This document shows, in pieces, positions 22,392 to 32,500 of a stretch of 64,000 bases of DNA. The stretch lies in the NCBI RefSeq assembly GCF_003576645.1, contig NC_044930.1:23896262-23960261 (forward strand), written 5' to 3'. The translations under genes and the position numbers were made by a program. A model generated the notes under the pieces. That model did no database searches, had not been told where the DNA came from, and worked only from the letters and a program-made list of their open reading frames with translations. Source of the DNA: Ipomoea triloba (lineage: Eukaryota > Streptophyta > Magnoliopsida > Solanales > Convolvulaceae). The stretch's first letter is position 1; the number at the start of each line of letters is the position of its first letter.

Positions 22392-24146
22392 ATGGGACCA
22401 ATGTTCCCAAGGCTTCATGTGAATGATACTGAGAAGGGAGGACCAAGGGCTCCTCCAAGGAACAAGATGGCCCTCTATGAGCAGCTTAGCATCCCTTCTC
22501 AGCGTTTCAACCCCAATTTGATTCCTCCTCAGGTAAATTTTGAATTCTTCTAACACCTTTTGGTTGCATGTCTACAGTATATATATATATCTATCTGTAT
22601 ATGGTAGATTCTTGTTTTGTGAGTGTACTATGTTAATATGTTTTTGAGTGACAAGTAAACTTGCAACCACTACAAACCCTGTCTTGAAATCTTAGCCGGC
22701 AAAGGATCGCGTAAATGAACTTAGGTTGTCCATAACTGACAAACTCAAACCAAGAAGGTTAATAAACTTGTAACCATGTGGTTACCAAGCCAACAACTTG
22801 ACCAACTTGGTTGGGTTGCCCTTAATATGTTTTTGATGTTATGGACTTATGGGTAGACTCTTGTTTTGCGAGTGTACTTTGTTAATATGTATGTTTTTGA
22901 GTAACAAGGAAACCTGCAGCAACTATCCCAAGGTGTGACAATGTAAAAACCCTGCCTTAAAATCCTAGCCAGCAAAGGAGCACAAGGGGGTAAACCAACC
23001 TAGGTTGTCCATAGCAGATAGGCTCAAACTAAGAAGGCCAATAGACTTATAACCTTGTGGTTACCAAGCCTACAGCCTGACCAACTTGGCTGGGTTGCCC
23101 TTACTATGTTTTTGATGTTATGGACGTATGGTAGACTCTTGTTTATTTTTGCACATTTCATTGTTTATGTGAATTTACTGACTTTGCTGGGCAATTTATT
23201 TCTGTAGGGTAATGGACATGAAAGGAGTATGCTGTTTCCATTGCATTTGCCTTCACCGAGAACCTCAGCTGAGAAGTTACATGCTTGCTGTTCTGATTCT
23301 ACTCAGCTGACACAGTTTGAATCTAGAAAGAAAGCGGTTGGAGATGATTCAAGAGTTTGCATCATTGTTAACTCTAGTACAGATCAAGGTCCGGGGAAAT
23401 TTTATAGTAAATCAGATTGGGAAAAACTTGCTCCATCGAGTCCGGCTGGTTCAGTTTGCCCTAATAAAGGTTCAAAGCTCAATATTGGAATAAACACAAG
23501 ACAACATAAGAGCCCAAAACAAGTTGTGGCAATCAGAGGACAACCCGTTAAAGCTGCCTTGAGTGCTACAGCCACAGATAAGCCAGTGCATCCTTCGAAA
23601 CAAACTGATGTTCTCTTGGAATATGATCTGAGCGGCCCTTTAGATAAGAGTGGCATAAACTTACAGCCAGAAAACATGGATGATTCTCATGTTGGCAGCT
23701 TTAATGGTGATGCTACCATAATTAGGGATGTGGAGGATGGAAATTCTTCTATCCTAATGAGGGATTTTCTAACAGAAGAACAGATGATTACTATTAATAT
23801 GGTTAGTGATACAGAATCTCAGAAAGACAAGGGATATAAATCGCTCCGAACAGGAAATGTTTGCCCCGGTGAAGACTCATCTGAGACTTCCATGGTCGGT
23901 TGTATATCTGGAGTGGCCATAATTCCTGATGATATTGTTGGATTAATCGGCAAAAATCATTTTTGGAAAGCCAGAAAGTCTATCATACAGTAAGTCGATC
24001 TATTGGGCTATTTAATTTGCTGCGTTTTCAAGGCAACAAACATGATTTCATCTTAATTACATACATAGGATGCGGATATTCTTTTGCCCTAGTGAGCTTA
24101 TATTAGATGTCACCCTATTACTTTCCCGATTGTGTCCTTGAAGTGA

Positions 24147-24182
<36 letters not shown>

Positions 24183-27100
24183 NNNNNNNNNNNNNNNNNN
24201 NNNNNNNNNNNNNNNNNNNNNNNNNNNNNNNNNNNNNNNNNNNNNNNNNNNNNNNNNNNNNNNNNNNNNNNNNNNNNNNNNNNNNNNNNNNNNNNNNNNN
24301 NNNNNNNNNNNNNNNNNNNNNNNNNNNNNNNNNNNNNNNNNNNNNNNNNNNNNNNNNNNNNNNNNNNNNNNNNNNNNNNNNNNNNNNNNNNNNNNNNNNN
24401 NNNNNNNNNNNNNNNNNNNNNNNNNNNNNNNNNNNNNNNNNNNNNNNNNNNNNNNNNNNNNNNNNNNNNNNNNNNNNNNNNNNNNNNNNNNNNNNNNNNN
24501 NNNNNNNNNNNNNNNNNNNNNNNNNNNNNNNNNNNNNNNNNNNNNNNNNNNNNNNNNNNNNNNNNNNNNNNNNNNNNNNNNNNNNNNNNNNNNNNNNNNN
24601 NNNNNNNNNNNNNNNNNNNNNNNNNNNNNNNNNNNNNNNNNNNNNNNNNNNNNNNNNNNNNNNNNNNNNNNNNNNNNNNNNNNNNNNNNNNNNNNNNNNN
24701 NNNNNNNNNNNNNNNNNNNNNNNNNNNNNNNNNNNNNNNNNNNNNNNNNNNNNNNNNNNNNNNNNNNNNNNNNNNNNNNNNNNNNNNNNNNNNNNNNNNN
24801 NNNNNNNNNNNNNNNNNNNNNNNNNNNNNNNNNNNNNNNNNNNNNNNNNNNNNNNNNNNNNNNNNNNNNNNNNNNNNNNNNNNNNNNNNNNNNNNNNNNN
24901 NNNNNNNNNNNNNNNNNNNNNNNNNNNNNNNNNNNNNNNNNNNNNNNNNNNNNNNNNNNNNNNNNNNNNNNAATGCCCCCCCCCCCCCCCCTCCCCCCTC
25001 ATACTTCTTGGTGCTTGCTAGTTTTGGCCATCTTTTTGCAGTATCATACTTAAGCTATTTGATGATTTTGAGGTGTTTACTTAACTTTGCTATTGAATCT
25101 TTATGGATGTCTGATGCGTTCCTTGGAAAGTCATACCAGCGCCTGACTCGAAATCGCACGGAGGATATGTAAGTAGCAAACTAAGGGAACAAATCAAGAT
25201 GATCTTTTTATTTCCTTTGTTAGTGAATTTATTTTAAGAGGCAATATTTTCCTTCCATTTGAACTTTGCGTAAGATGCAATGGCTTTTGCTATAAGTACA
25301 AGACTTTTGAGAGATGAATAAGACAGGTTAAAGTTAAAAGAAATCAATGGCCAGAGACTCCAAAAACTCCTATCTTTACATTCTATTCCCAACTCCCTAC
25401 TTTACAATCTACGTTCTTCCTTCCATTCACCATAGCCGAGTCTGCTTCTTCTCCAACCCCGGCTTCTCGCCCATTGACTAGAGCTTTCTACAAAGAACAC
25501 AACATTTTGGTTTTGTTGCCGGGCGTCAATATGGGCGATATCAAGAAACTCTAGGACGAGGTCCAAGCTTTTCGATGGATGCCTGTATAGCTCGGACCTC
25601 GTCCTAGAGTTTCTTGATATCGCCCATATTGACGCCCAAAAACAGAACCAAAATGTTGTGTTCTTTGCAGAAAGCTCTAGTCAATGGGCGAGAAGCCGGG
25701 ATTGGAGAAGAAGCGGACTTGGCTATGGTGAATGGAAGGAAGAACGTAGATGTAAAGTAGGGAGTTGGGAATAGAATGTAAAGATAGAAGGAGTTTTTGG
25801 AGTCTCCGGCTCCTTGATTTCTTTTCAACTTTAATGCCTGTCTTATTCATCTCTCAAAAGTCTTGTACTTATATAGCAAAGCTATTGCATCTTAAGCAAA
25901 GTTCAAAAGGAAGGAAAATATTATCTTCTTAAAATAAATTCACTAACAAATTTGTTCCCGTAGTTTGTTGCCTGCATATCCTCCGTGTGATTTCAAGTCC
26001 GGCGCTGGTATGACTTTACAAGGAACGCATCAATGTCTATAGCTAAAAAGATGTAAGGAGGCAAAAAGATGATTAAAAAAAAAAGCATTTACAACAACAC
26101 AATCAACCAATTTTGCCGGCTTTATCTGGTTTTATTTCTTAAAAATGCTGTTATCTAAGCACTTTTCCCATTATTTTCTTGATTACACAGTTTACTGTTT
26201 GTCTCTCTCTCTGTTGCTCACGCGCTAATTTGGTTTACAGTCAACAACGATTGTTTGCATTTCAAGTATTCGAGTTGCATAGGTTAATAAAGGTAAGACA
26301 CTGATCTTGTCTCACTTCAATCATGTTAATGAGATATACTTTGTTTAATGTTTTAATATTTGCTTGACCTTCATACTTATAGTTGTCACTTAAATAATTT
26401 CACAGGTCCAAAAACTTATAGCCGGGTCACCAAACCTGCTTGATGGTAGCGCTTATTTGGCGAAATCTTTGAAACGATCTTCTGCAAAGAGTCTACCTCT
26501 AGAATATATTGTCAAGGAACCCCAAGACGTTTCGAAGCACAAAAATGATTTGGAAATGCCCGAGTTTAGGATGGAATTCTCAGCTGAAAATACCACGAGG
26601 AAAGCGTCTTTTTCTTCTGTGCAAAATGGCGATCAACCTCCTCTGAGCTGCAGACCTTTTTCAGGAAATCCGACGGTGGCAGCCATAAGTAACGAATCTG
26701 AGATGGGTCCTTGGTGTTTCCATCAGCCTGCAGGTCACCAATGGTTGATCCCGGTGATGACTCCCTCTGAAGGTCTTGTGTATAAACCGTACCCCGGACC
26801 GGGATTCATGGCGCCTGTCTGTGGAGGGTGTGGATCACCGGGGTTGAGTCCTGTGAAAGGGCACTTTCCAGTTCCGGCTTATCAAGGAATGGGAGTTCCC
26901 TTTGCACCTCCTGCTTTTAATGGTTACTTTCCTCCGTACGGGATGAATCCCGCCATCTCAACTTCTGGCGTTGAAGAGATGAAACAATTCGCTGGAATGG
27001 GTTCACAAGGTCAGGTATCGGGAGGGGCCAACTCTAACTCTCAACACCAGAACTCGTGTCACGTGCGAAACCAGAAGAACAGTACCGCTGCCCCAAATCT

Positions 27101-27371
27101 CGGGATATTGCATCCTTTCATGGAAAACGAGGTGCAGGCCAGCACAGCGAGTAGTCCAAGCGAGAAATCACCGGGCGTGGTGCCTGTGGTGAGTACCGAA
27201 ATGGAACGTAGAGGAGGCGCTCTTTGTCTCTCCTCCACTTCCACCGCTCGTTATGCTCATCATCAGCCCACGAGTGTAATACGAGCTGTGCCTCGCCATG
27301 CCAGGTCTGCTACTGAATCTGCGGCTCGGATCTTTCAATCCATTCAAGAAGAAAGGAAACAATATGACTAA
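22392..27371 (+). CDS. ELF3: EARLY FLOWERING 3 (ELF3), circadian evening-complex scaffold
   Basis: Four coding exons, 22392-22532, 23208-23989, 26241-26292 and 26406-27371, splice cleanly into 646 residues. Family blocks are clear: [12 protein letters not shown] and [20 protein letters not shown] at the N-terminus; the central [20 protein letters not shown] running across the splice into [20 protein letters not shown] and [10 protein letters not shown]; a Pro/Gly-rich low-complexity stretch ([23 protein letters not shown]); and the C-terminal [18 protein letters not shown]3 is a nuclear scaffold that joins ELF4 and the MYB protein LUX, represses evening genes, and links light and temperature to flowering. 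The usual MKRGKDEEK-like extension before GPMFPRL is missing; the upstream frame is closed by TAG codons in a GATA repeat. Intron 1 has duplicated SINEs; intron 2 holds the gap and a large hairpin. Confidence 0.95.
22655..22822 (-). mobile_element. SINE family 1 (first copy of the duplicated pair)
   Basis: The reverse complement begins GGGCAACCCAACCAAGTTGG (A-box area) and contains the CTTGGTTTGAG and GCCGGCTAAGATT body words. Part of the tandem duplication in ELF3 intron 1. Confidence 0.8.
22898..23100 (-). mobile_element. SINE family 1 (second copy of the duplicated pair)
   Basis: The reverse complement begins GGGCAACCCAGCCAAGTTGG and includes CTTAGTTTGAGCC and GGCTAGGATTTTAAGGCAGG. It is slightly fuller than the first copy. 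Confidence 0.85.
24150..25000. other. Assembly gap flanked by poly-C
   Basis: N from 24183 to 24971 (789 bases), with runs of C on both sides (24150-24182 and ~24976-24991). It lies in ELF3 intron 2, so no coding sequence need be missing. Open frames crossing it are artefacts. Confidence 0.98.
25102..26042. mobile_element. ~940-bp foldback (two ~460-bp inverted arms) in ELF3 intron 2
   Basis: The left arm (about 25102-25575) and right arm (about 25590-26042) are complements along almost their whole length, with a loop of ~25 bases around 25570-25595. The outer ends read TGATGCGTTCCTTGGAAAGTC and its complement. The arms differ by scattered substitutions and small indels, so this is not a simple assembly mirror. 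Each arm includes promoter-like TATAAGTACAAGAC and a stretch that reads as protein in one frame ([20 protein letters not shown] on the minus strand), source unknown. I could not find a certain target duplication. Confidence 0.8.
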
Positions 27372-27905
27372 AGTTGAGCTGATCAATTGGGGTACATCTA
27401 TATATGATCATTTGCTCATCCAAACTGGTATATATAGTGTTTGGTCAGTTTGCTTTGTGGTAACCTTTTTTTGCTCTAATCTTGTAACCCTCTGTATGTA
27501 CATATCATGCCTGCAGGTCACTTCACTTCAACTTCTTTAACTCACTGTATAATTTGAGGGAGGGTGTCAATGTTTTTTTTTTTTCACTTCACTGTAAATA
27601 TAAACCCACTGTGAATGGGAGATGTGTAATTATTGTTTTGTTGTAGTAGCAAATGAACATTAAAGCTTGAAGGGCACTTTAGTTAAGTTTTATGTCTTTC
27701 ATTTTTCGAATTAAGAGTTAATAACAAGGTTACATAGAAGGAGGAGAGAAATTAGGACATATAATTAATAATTAATTTGATAAAAAAAATAAAATAGAAA
27801 TAAAGTTACCATGTTAATCTTGTTATTAACACCCAACAAACAGAATTCTTAACAGAGTATTAAAGTCGGTAAAATCATTAAAGTCGAGGATTAAATAGAA
27901 TATAA
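27372..27905. other. ELF3 3' region and spacer
   Basis: The first ~300 bases are the likely 3' untranslated region of ELF3. No other gene is seen. Confidence 0.5.
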
Positions 27906-27912
27906 AAAGGTA

Positions 27913-28439
27913 GGAATAAGGTTCAAAACGTAACCTGAAAGTGCAATTAGGCCACCGAACAAAAAAAATGTGCAATTAGGCTACTGAATGCTCCAAATAC
28001 ATGCAATTTCACCTTTCCTTTCATCAGGTTGCCTGGTTATGTGGATGGTGAATTAGCATTTTAAGATAAAATTTTAATAATAATAACATTAAAAATAAAA
28101 AATAAAAAATAAAAAATTAAATGCATGCTTCCTTGTTTTTTTTTTTAAAAATAATTTAAAAAAAAATAAAAATGCAATGCCTGCTTGTTTGTTTGTTTTA
28201 TTTTTAATTAAATTTTTAATTTTTTTTATTTTTAAAGTTTAGTATTAAAAAAATATTTTAAAATACCAACTTACCATCCATGTAAGCAGGCAACTTGATG
28301 AAATGGAAGATAACCTACTATCAGGTAAAATTGCATGCATTTGGAGTGTTGAGTGACCTAATTGCACTTTTTTTTTTTTCGTTCAGTAGTCTAATTGCAC
28401 TTTGAGGTTACGTTCAATGGTTAATTTGAACATTATTCC
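27913..28439. mobile_element. Foldback MITE with GGAATAA ends
   Basis: The left arm contains GTGCAATTAGGCCACCGAAC and GCATGCAATTTCACC-like words; the right arm carries their complements (AGTCTAATTGCACTTTGAGG, AAATTGCATGCATTTGG). The middle is very A/T-rich. Ends GGAATAAGGTTCAAA and TTTGAACATTATTCC are inverted. Non-coding. Confidence 0.75.
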
Positions 28440-28513
28440 AATTGAGTAAAACCAGTATAGTCGAGGATTATATTAATGTATGTGTGTGTGAATCTAGCTT
28501 ATGTCTATGATTG

Positions 28514-28515
<2 letters not shown>

Positions 28516-28552
<37 letters not shown>
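28516..28552. repeat. Poly-T run
   Basis: An uninterrupted run of about 37 T on the plus strand, between the foldback element and the LINE insertion. It could be the tail of a minus-strand retroelement. Confidence 0.9.
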
Positions 28553-28553
<1 letters not shown>

Positions 28554-28604
28554 TGCGCTAATAAATATATACATTTTACTTTAAATGTTATACATTTCAT
28601 TTTG

Positions 28605-28938
28605 CAAAGAGGTGCTGTCATGGCTCAGGGGTAGGGGAGTCGACTCCATTGCGTTACACACAGATTGCACCCAACTTCGAGCTCTTCTTTTGCGGTCGGA
28701 GACAGTCAACTCGTACGTAGGTTTTGCGGTTGATGTACGCAGAGCTTCGTTGTCTTTATTTTCTGATTGCTTTATTTGTTCGCTTACTAGATCAGCAAAT
28801 GTAATTGCTCATACTCTCGCAGCAACAGCCTATTCTCAGACTAGCATTCTGTATTGGGACTTTGTCCCACCTGACTCTATTTCTGTGTTGTTATATTAAT
28901 CGTATTGAAGGTTTGGTTTTCAAAAAAAAAAAAAAAAA
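28605..28938 (+). mobile_element. 5'-truncated LINE, RNase H-like domain end, with 18-bp target duplication
   Basis: A 334-bp insertion flanked by a perfect 18-bp duplication (gttatacatttcattttg at 28587-28604 and 28939-28956) and ending in an A-run, the hallmarks of target-primed reverse transcription. The open frame encodes the C-terminal RNase H-like (RVT_3) part of a plant LINE: KEVLSWLRGRGVDSIALHTD, with the catalytic-type 'TD', then SLTRSANVIAHTLAA and YWDFVPPDSI at the C-terminus. The frame is uninterrupted but has no start of its own, so it is a dead-on-arrival copy, recent enough to keep its frame and duplication intact. Confidence 0.9.
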
Positions 28939-28956
28939 GTTATACATTTCATTTTG

Positions 28957-29582
28957 TTTAATAAAACTATCCATGGTTATTCATACTCTTAAATCTATAA
29001 ATAAGTAGACAAGTAGGTATGACAAATTATATCATGGATCATTGTTCACCTTGCATCATGAATCATAGTTCATTATTATTATATTGTATGTTTATTAAGA
29101 TGTCATTAATTTGTATATTATCATTTACATATATTATATATTATATTCTTTGTATAAATAAAATCAATATTACAAAAAATATTATTAAAAATATTTCATT
29201 AAGAGTTTTAGTATAATAATGTATTTGAATTAATATGGTAAAACTGAAGTTATAGTATTTTAAAAATGAACTAGTAATTCATTAAAAAGAAATCTAATAT
29301 ATTGACTTAATATAATTTATATTAATTTAAAACATTAAAATATAAATATAAATACAAGCATCATTGAAAAAATATTTATATATTAGTTTTATTGGTATAA
29401 AAAGAAAAAGAAAAAAAAACATAAATTGAAAAGAAAAATCTTATTTGATTCATTTTGAATGTGGACTATGTTTCATGGTATAACGTGCGAGTATTTGTAC
29501 ATTAGTTTAGAAAAATAAATAAAATAGAAAAGAAATAAAAAGAGGGAAATTCCGATCTGCCTGGGATTCTCCGATCGCTCGC
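28957..29582. other. AT-rich spacer and upstream region of the exonuclease/KH gene
   Basis: No gene is seen. The last ~60 bases (GGGAAATTCCGATCTGCC...) are probably promoter and leader of the gene starting at 29583. Confidence 0.4.
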
Positions 29583-32500
29583 ATGGCGTCTTCTACCCAA
29601 ACCCACATTCCTCTTGCTCCTGACCCTGGTAATTTCATTTCCTTTTTATTTTTTTTTATTTTTTTTATTATTCATTGTTGTTATGATAAAATTCTTGTCA
29701 CTCTCATTTGATTGAACTTGAAACTGTGTCTATGGAAGCTAATTTTTCATTGATTAATCGTTCACTTTTGTTTAGATTTTTCAATTCTGACATTACTGCT
29801 TTAATGGTAGTTCTTCATGGTTATGAATAATTTATCTGCAGCGAAGTTGCGTTTGCGTTTTCCTGGCGGCGGTTAAGAAAGCCTTGAACCATATAGGGAA
29901 TTCTGCGAATTGATTTTTGTGTGTTGTTTTTGGTAGTGATTTTTGTGAGGAATGGATGAACAGGGATTTGTGGAAGTGAAATGTGAATTTTTGTCTAAAT
30001 CATTTGTATAATCTATCTCACTTTATTGAACTTGAAACTCTTTGTGGGGGAAGTTTAGTTTCCAGTGCTTAATTAGAGCTCTGGACTTACTGTTTTTATG
30101 CATTTATTTATAAGTTAAAGATGATCACTTTCCTAGCTGCATCAATCATGCAGTCATATTTTTGAATAATTACTTTGCAGTGAAGTTGTGTGGTGTGATT
30201 TCTTGACTGCTATTAGAATTTTGTGGACCATATATGGAAGTTTCTGATGGGAAAATCTGCAATGTTCTTTTTGTCTGATAATCTTGGTAGTAATTTTTGT
30301 GAGTAAAGGAAACAAAAAAGAGGAATACTTGAAGTGAAATGTGAATTTGAGGTACATTGATTTTATTTTCCTCCTAGGTGGTGAGGTTCGAGAGGATGAA
30401 AGTCTCTTTCCTTCAGTTCCTGTACATATCGTGACTCAACCAGGCCAACTACCTGTTGAATTCTTGGAGCCTTCTCCTGAGAACCAGCTTGTAGTTGGTT
30501 TTGATTGTGAGGGTGTTGATCTTTGCCGCCATGGGACTCTTTGTATTATGCAGGTAACCTCAATCTGTCATATCATTTGGAGACGTGAATAGTTACTTGC
30601 ATGCTTAACTATCTAGTTTATATGTTGTCTACAGGTTTATTGCTTGAAATATTATGACAAAATGAAAATAGGGTTTTGATTCTGCTCTTTTTTGACAGAT
30701 CGCCTTTCCAGACGCAATATATTTGGTTGATGCCATTGAGGGGGGAGAGGCTTTGATCAAAGCCTGTAAGCCTGCAATGGAGTCTAGTTATGTCACTAAA
30801 GTTATTCATGATTGTAAACGAGATAGTGAGGTCTCTTTTATTCTCTTTTGGAAACTACTTATATTTTGAATGAATATATCATGTTTAGTGTTCTTGGTGA
30901 TTTGTACTTTGCAGGCATTGTATTTCCAATTTGGTATCAAGTTGCAAAATGTTGTAGATACACAGGCAAGTATTTTTACTCCAAAATCTTGTGGATGTAG
31001 GCATGTCATGTCATCATCTGGGCAATTGAGATGTTTTAGGGGCTTTGCTAGTATTTTTCAGTTCTTTTAGTACTAGTATTGCAATCCTCTATGAACATCT
31101 GGTGAACATTTTGGCCTTATGCTAGATGTGAACGTGGTTCTTGAGCTTAAAGTTACTAACTTGTTTCCAATAGAGCTAGTTGATTAGTGGTGTATGCTAT
31201 ATTTGTTAACAGTTTGACAGATCTCATATCAGTGATATATGCTATATTTGTTAACAATATTTTTTTTTTAAACAGATTGCATATGGGTTGATCAAGGAGC
31301 AGGAAGGACATCCAAGGGTTCTATATGACTACATATCATTTGTTGGTCTCCTTGCTGACCCATATTATTGTGGTAGATAGTCTTTGAATTATGTGTTTCG
31401 TAGTTTAGCACTATGGCATTGTTTTAATGAATGATATTTACAAGATCAGGTGTTCAATTCTTGGATAGATATGTAATGGTTGTTGCATTTTCTCAACATA
31501 TGTTTATCTGGCTAGTATGGGAGCTAGGTTAAAAAGGAGATAAAACAAATCTATTTGCTTTTATTGTGCAGAGTCTTTTCGATAAACTTTTGTCTTTGCT
31601 GAAGCCTTCTTGTGGTTCACTGTGTTCACTTTTGCTTTATGCTGCCTTGACACTTTAATACCTGAATGAATTAAAACTTGAATTTCTCGTAATGTTTCCC
31701 CTTTTTACTTGGATTTTCACTTCAAATATTTCTGTGCAGGATTTTCTTATGATGAGAAAGAAGAAGTGCGAGTTCTTCTGAGGCAGGTTGGTCTGAAATT
31801 TTTGTTGTAATATCGATGGGGCTGGCTACGTCTAAACCACTTGAAGATATAAATAAAATGCTATCCACTAATCCATGCCTTAGACATGTTCAATATTTTT
31901 TATTTGATTCTTTGGGATCTTAAATCTTCTTATGCATGAACTCACTTGTGCATTCTGTAAAGTTGTTACAATGTGAAGAGGGGATGAAAACCCGTATGTT
32001 ATATTTTACTAAAGCAATGACAAATGAGAATTATGATGTTGCCTGAAATTGGCTATGTTTTTTTCTTGTTTTTGGAACACTCCATAACCATAAAAGAAAT
32101 TAAAAAGCATACATGAGGGGTAAGGAGGCAACTTTTTGGATAAAGCTGACTCTAAAATCTATTTAGTTATACACAACGAAAGGTGGAAGGAGAAGAATCC
32201 TTACGAACCCCTCTCTTTTGACACAAAGAATTGAAGATTTTCATTACCTATTTTGCATTTTTACAGATTTCAGAAACTTAATGAAGGAACCAGTTAGGCT
32301 TAAGTTTGATCAATGAATTTTATATCCTCCTTATAATGGATGATGATATGTGAATTTATCTATGCATTTAAACTTAAACCTTATTTGCATGCTTCTACCC
32401 CATTTCCAGGATCCTAAATTTTGGAAGTATAGACCGTTGTCTGACTTGATGGTCCGTGCTGCTGCAGATGACGTTCGGTTTCTTCTTTCCATATATCATA

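Larger units (their letters stand above)
22605..23103. repeat. ~242-bp tandem duplication including a SINE, ELF3 intron 1
   Basis: The block starting near 22612 (TTCTTGTTTTGTGAGTGTAC) recurs near 22854 (CTCTTGTTTTGCGAGTGTAC), each followed by one minus-strand SINE family 1 copy and by ATGTTTTTGATGTTATGGAC. A third start of the unit follows at ~23103. The SINE was therefore duplicated together with its flank. Confidence 0.85.

Noticed and set aside
24107..25021. Open frames of ~300 codons on both strands across the gap
   Set aside because: They consist of poly-Pro or poly-Gly from homopolymer C and of unknown residues from N. Artefact of the gap.
25604..25828. 74-codon minus-strand frame in the ELF3 intron hairpin
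   Set aside because: It has a protein-like look, but lies in an inverted-repeat element and I recognise no family; kept only as a remark under the element.
28585..28899. RNase H-like frame taken as a host gene
   Set aside because: Flanking 18-bp duplication and A-tail show it is the end of a LINE.
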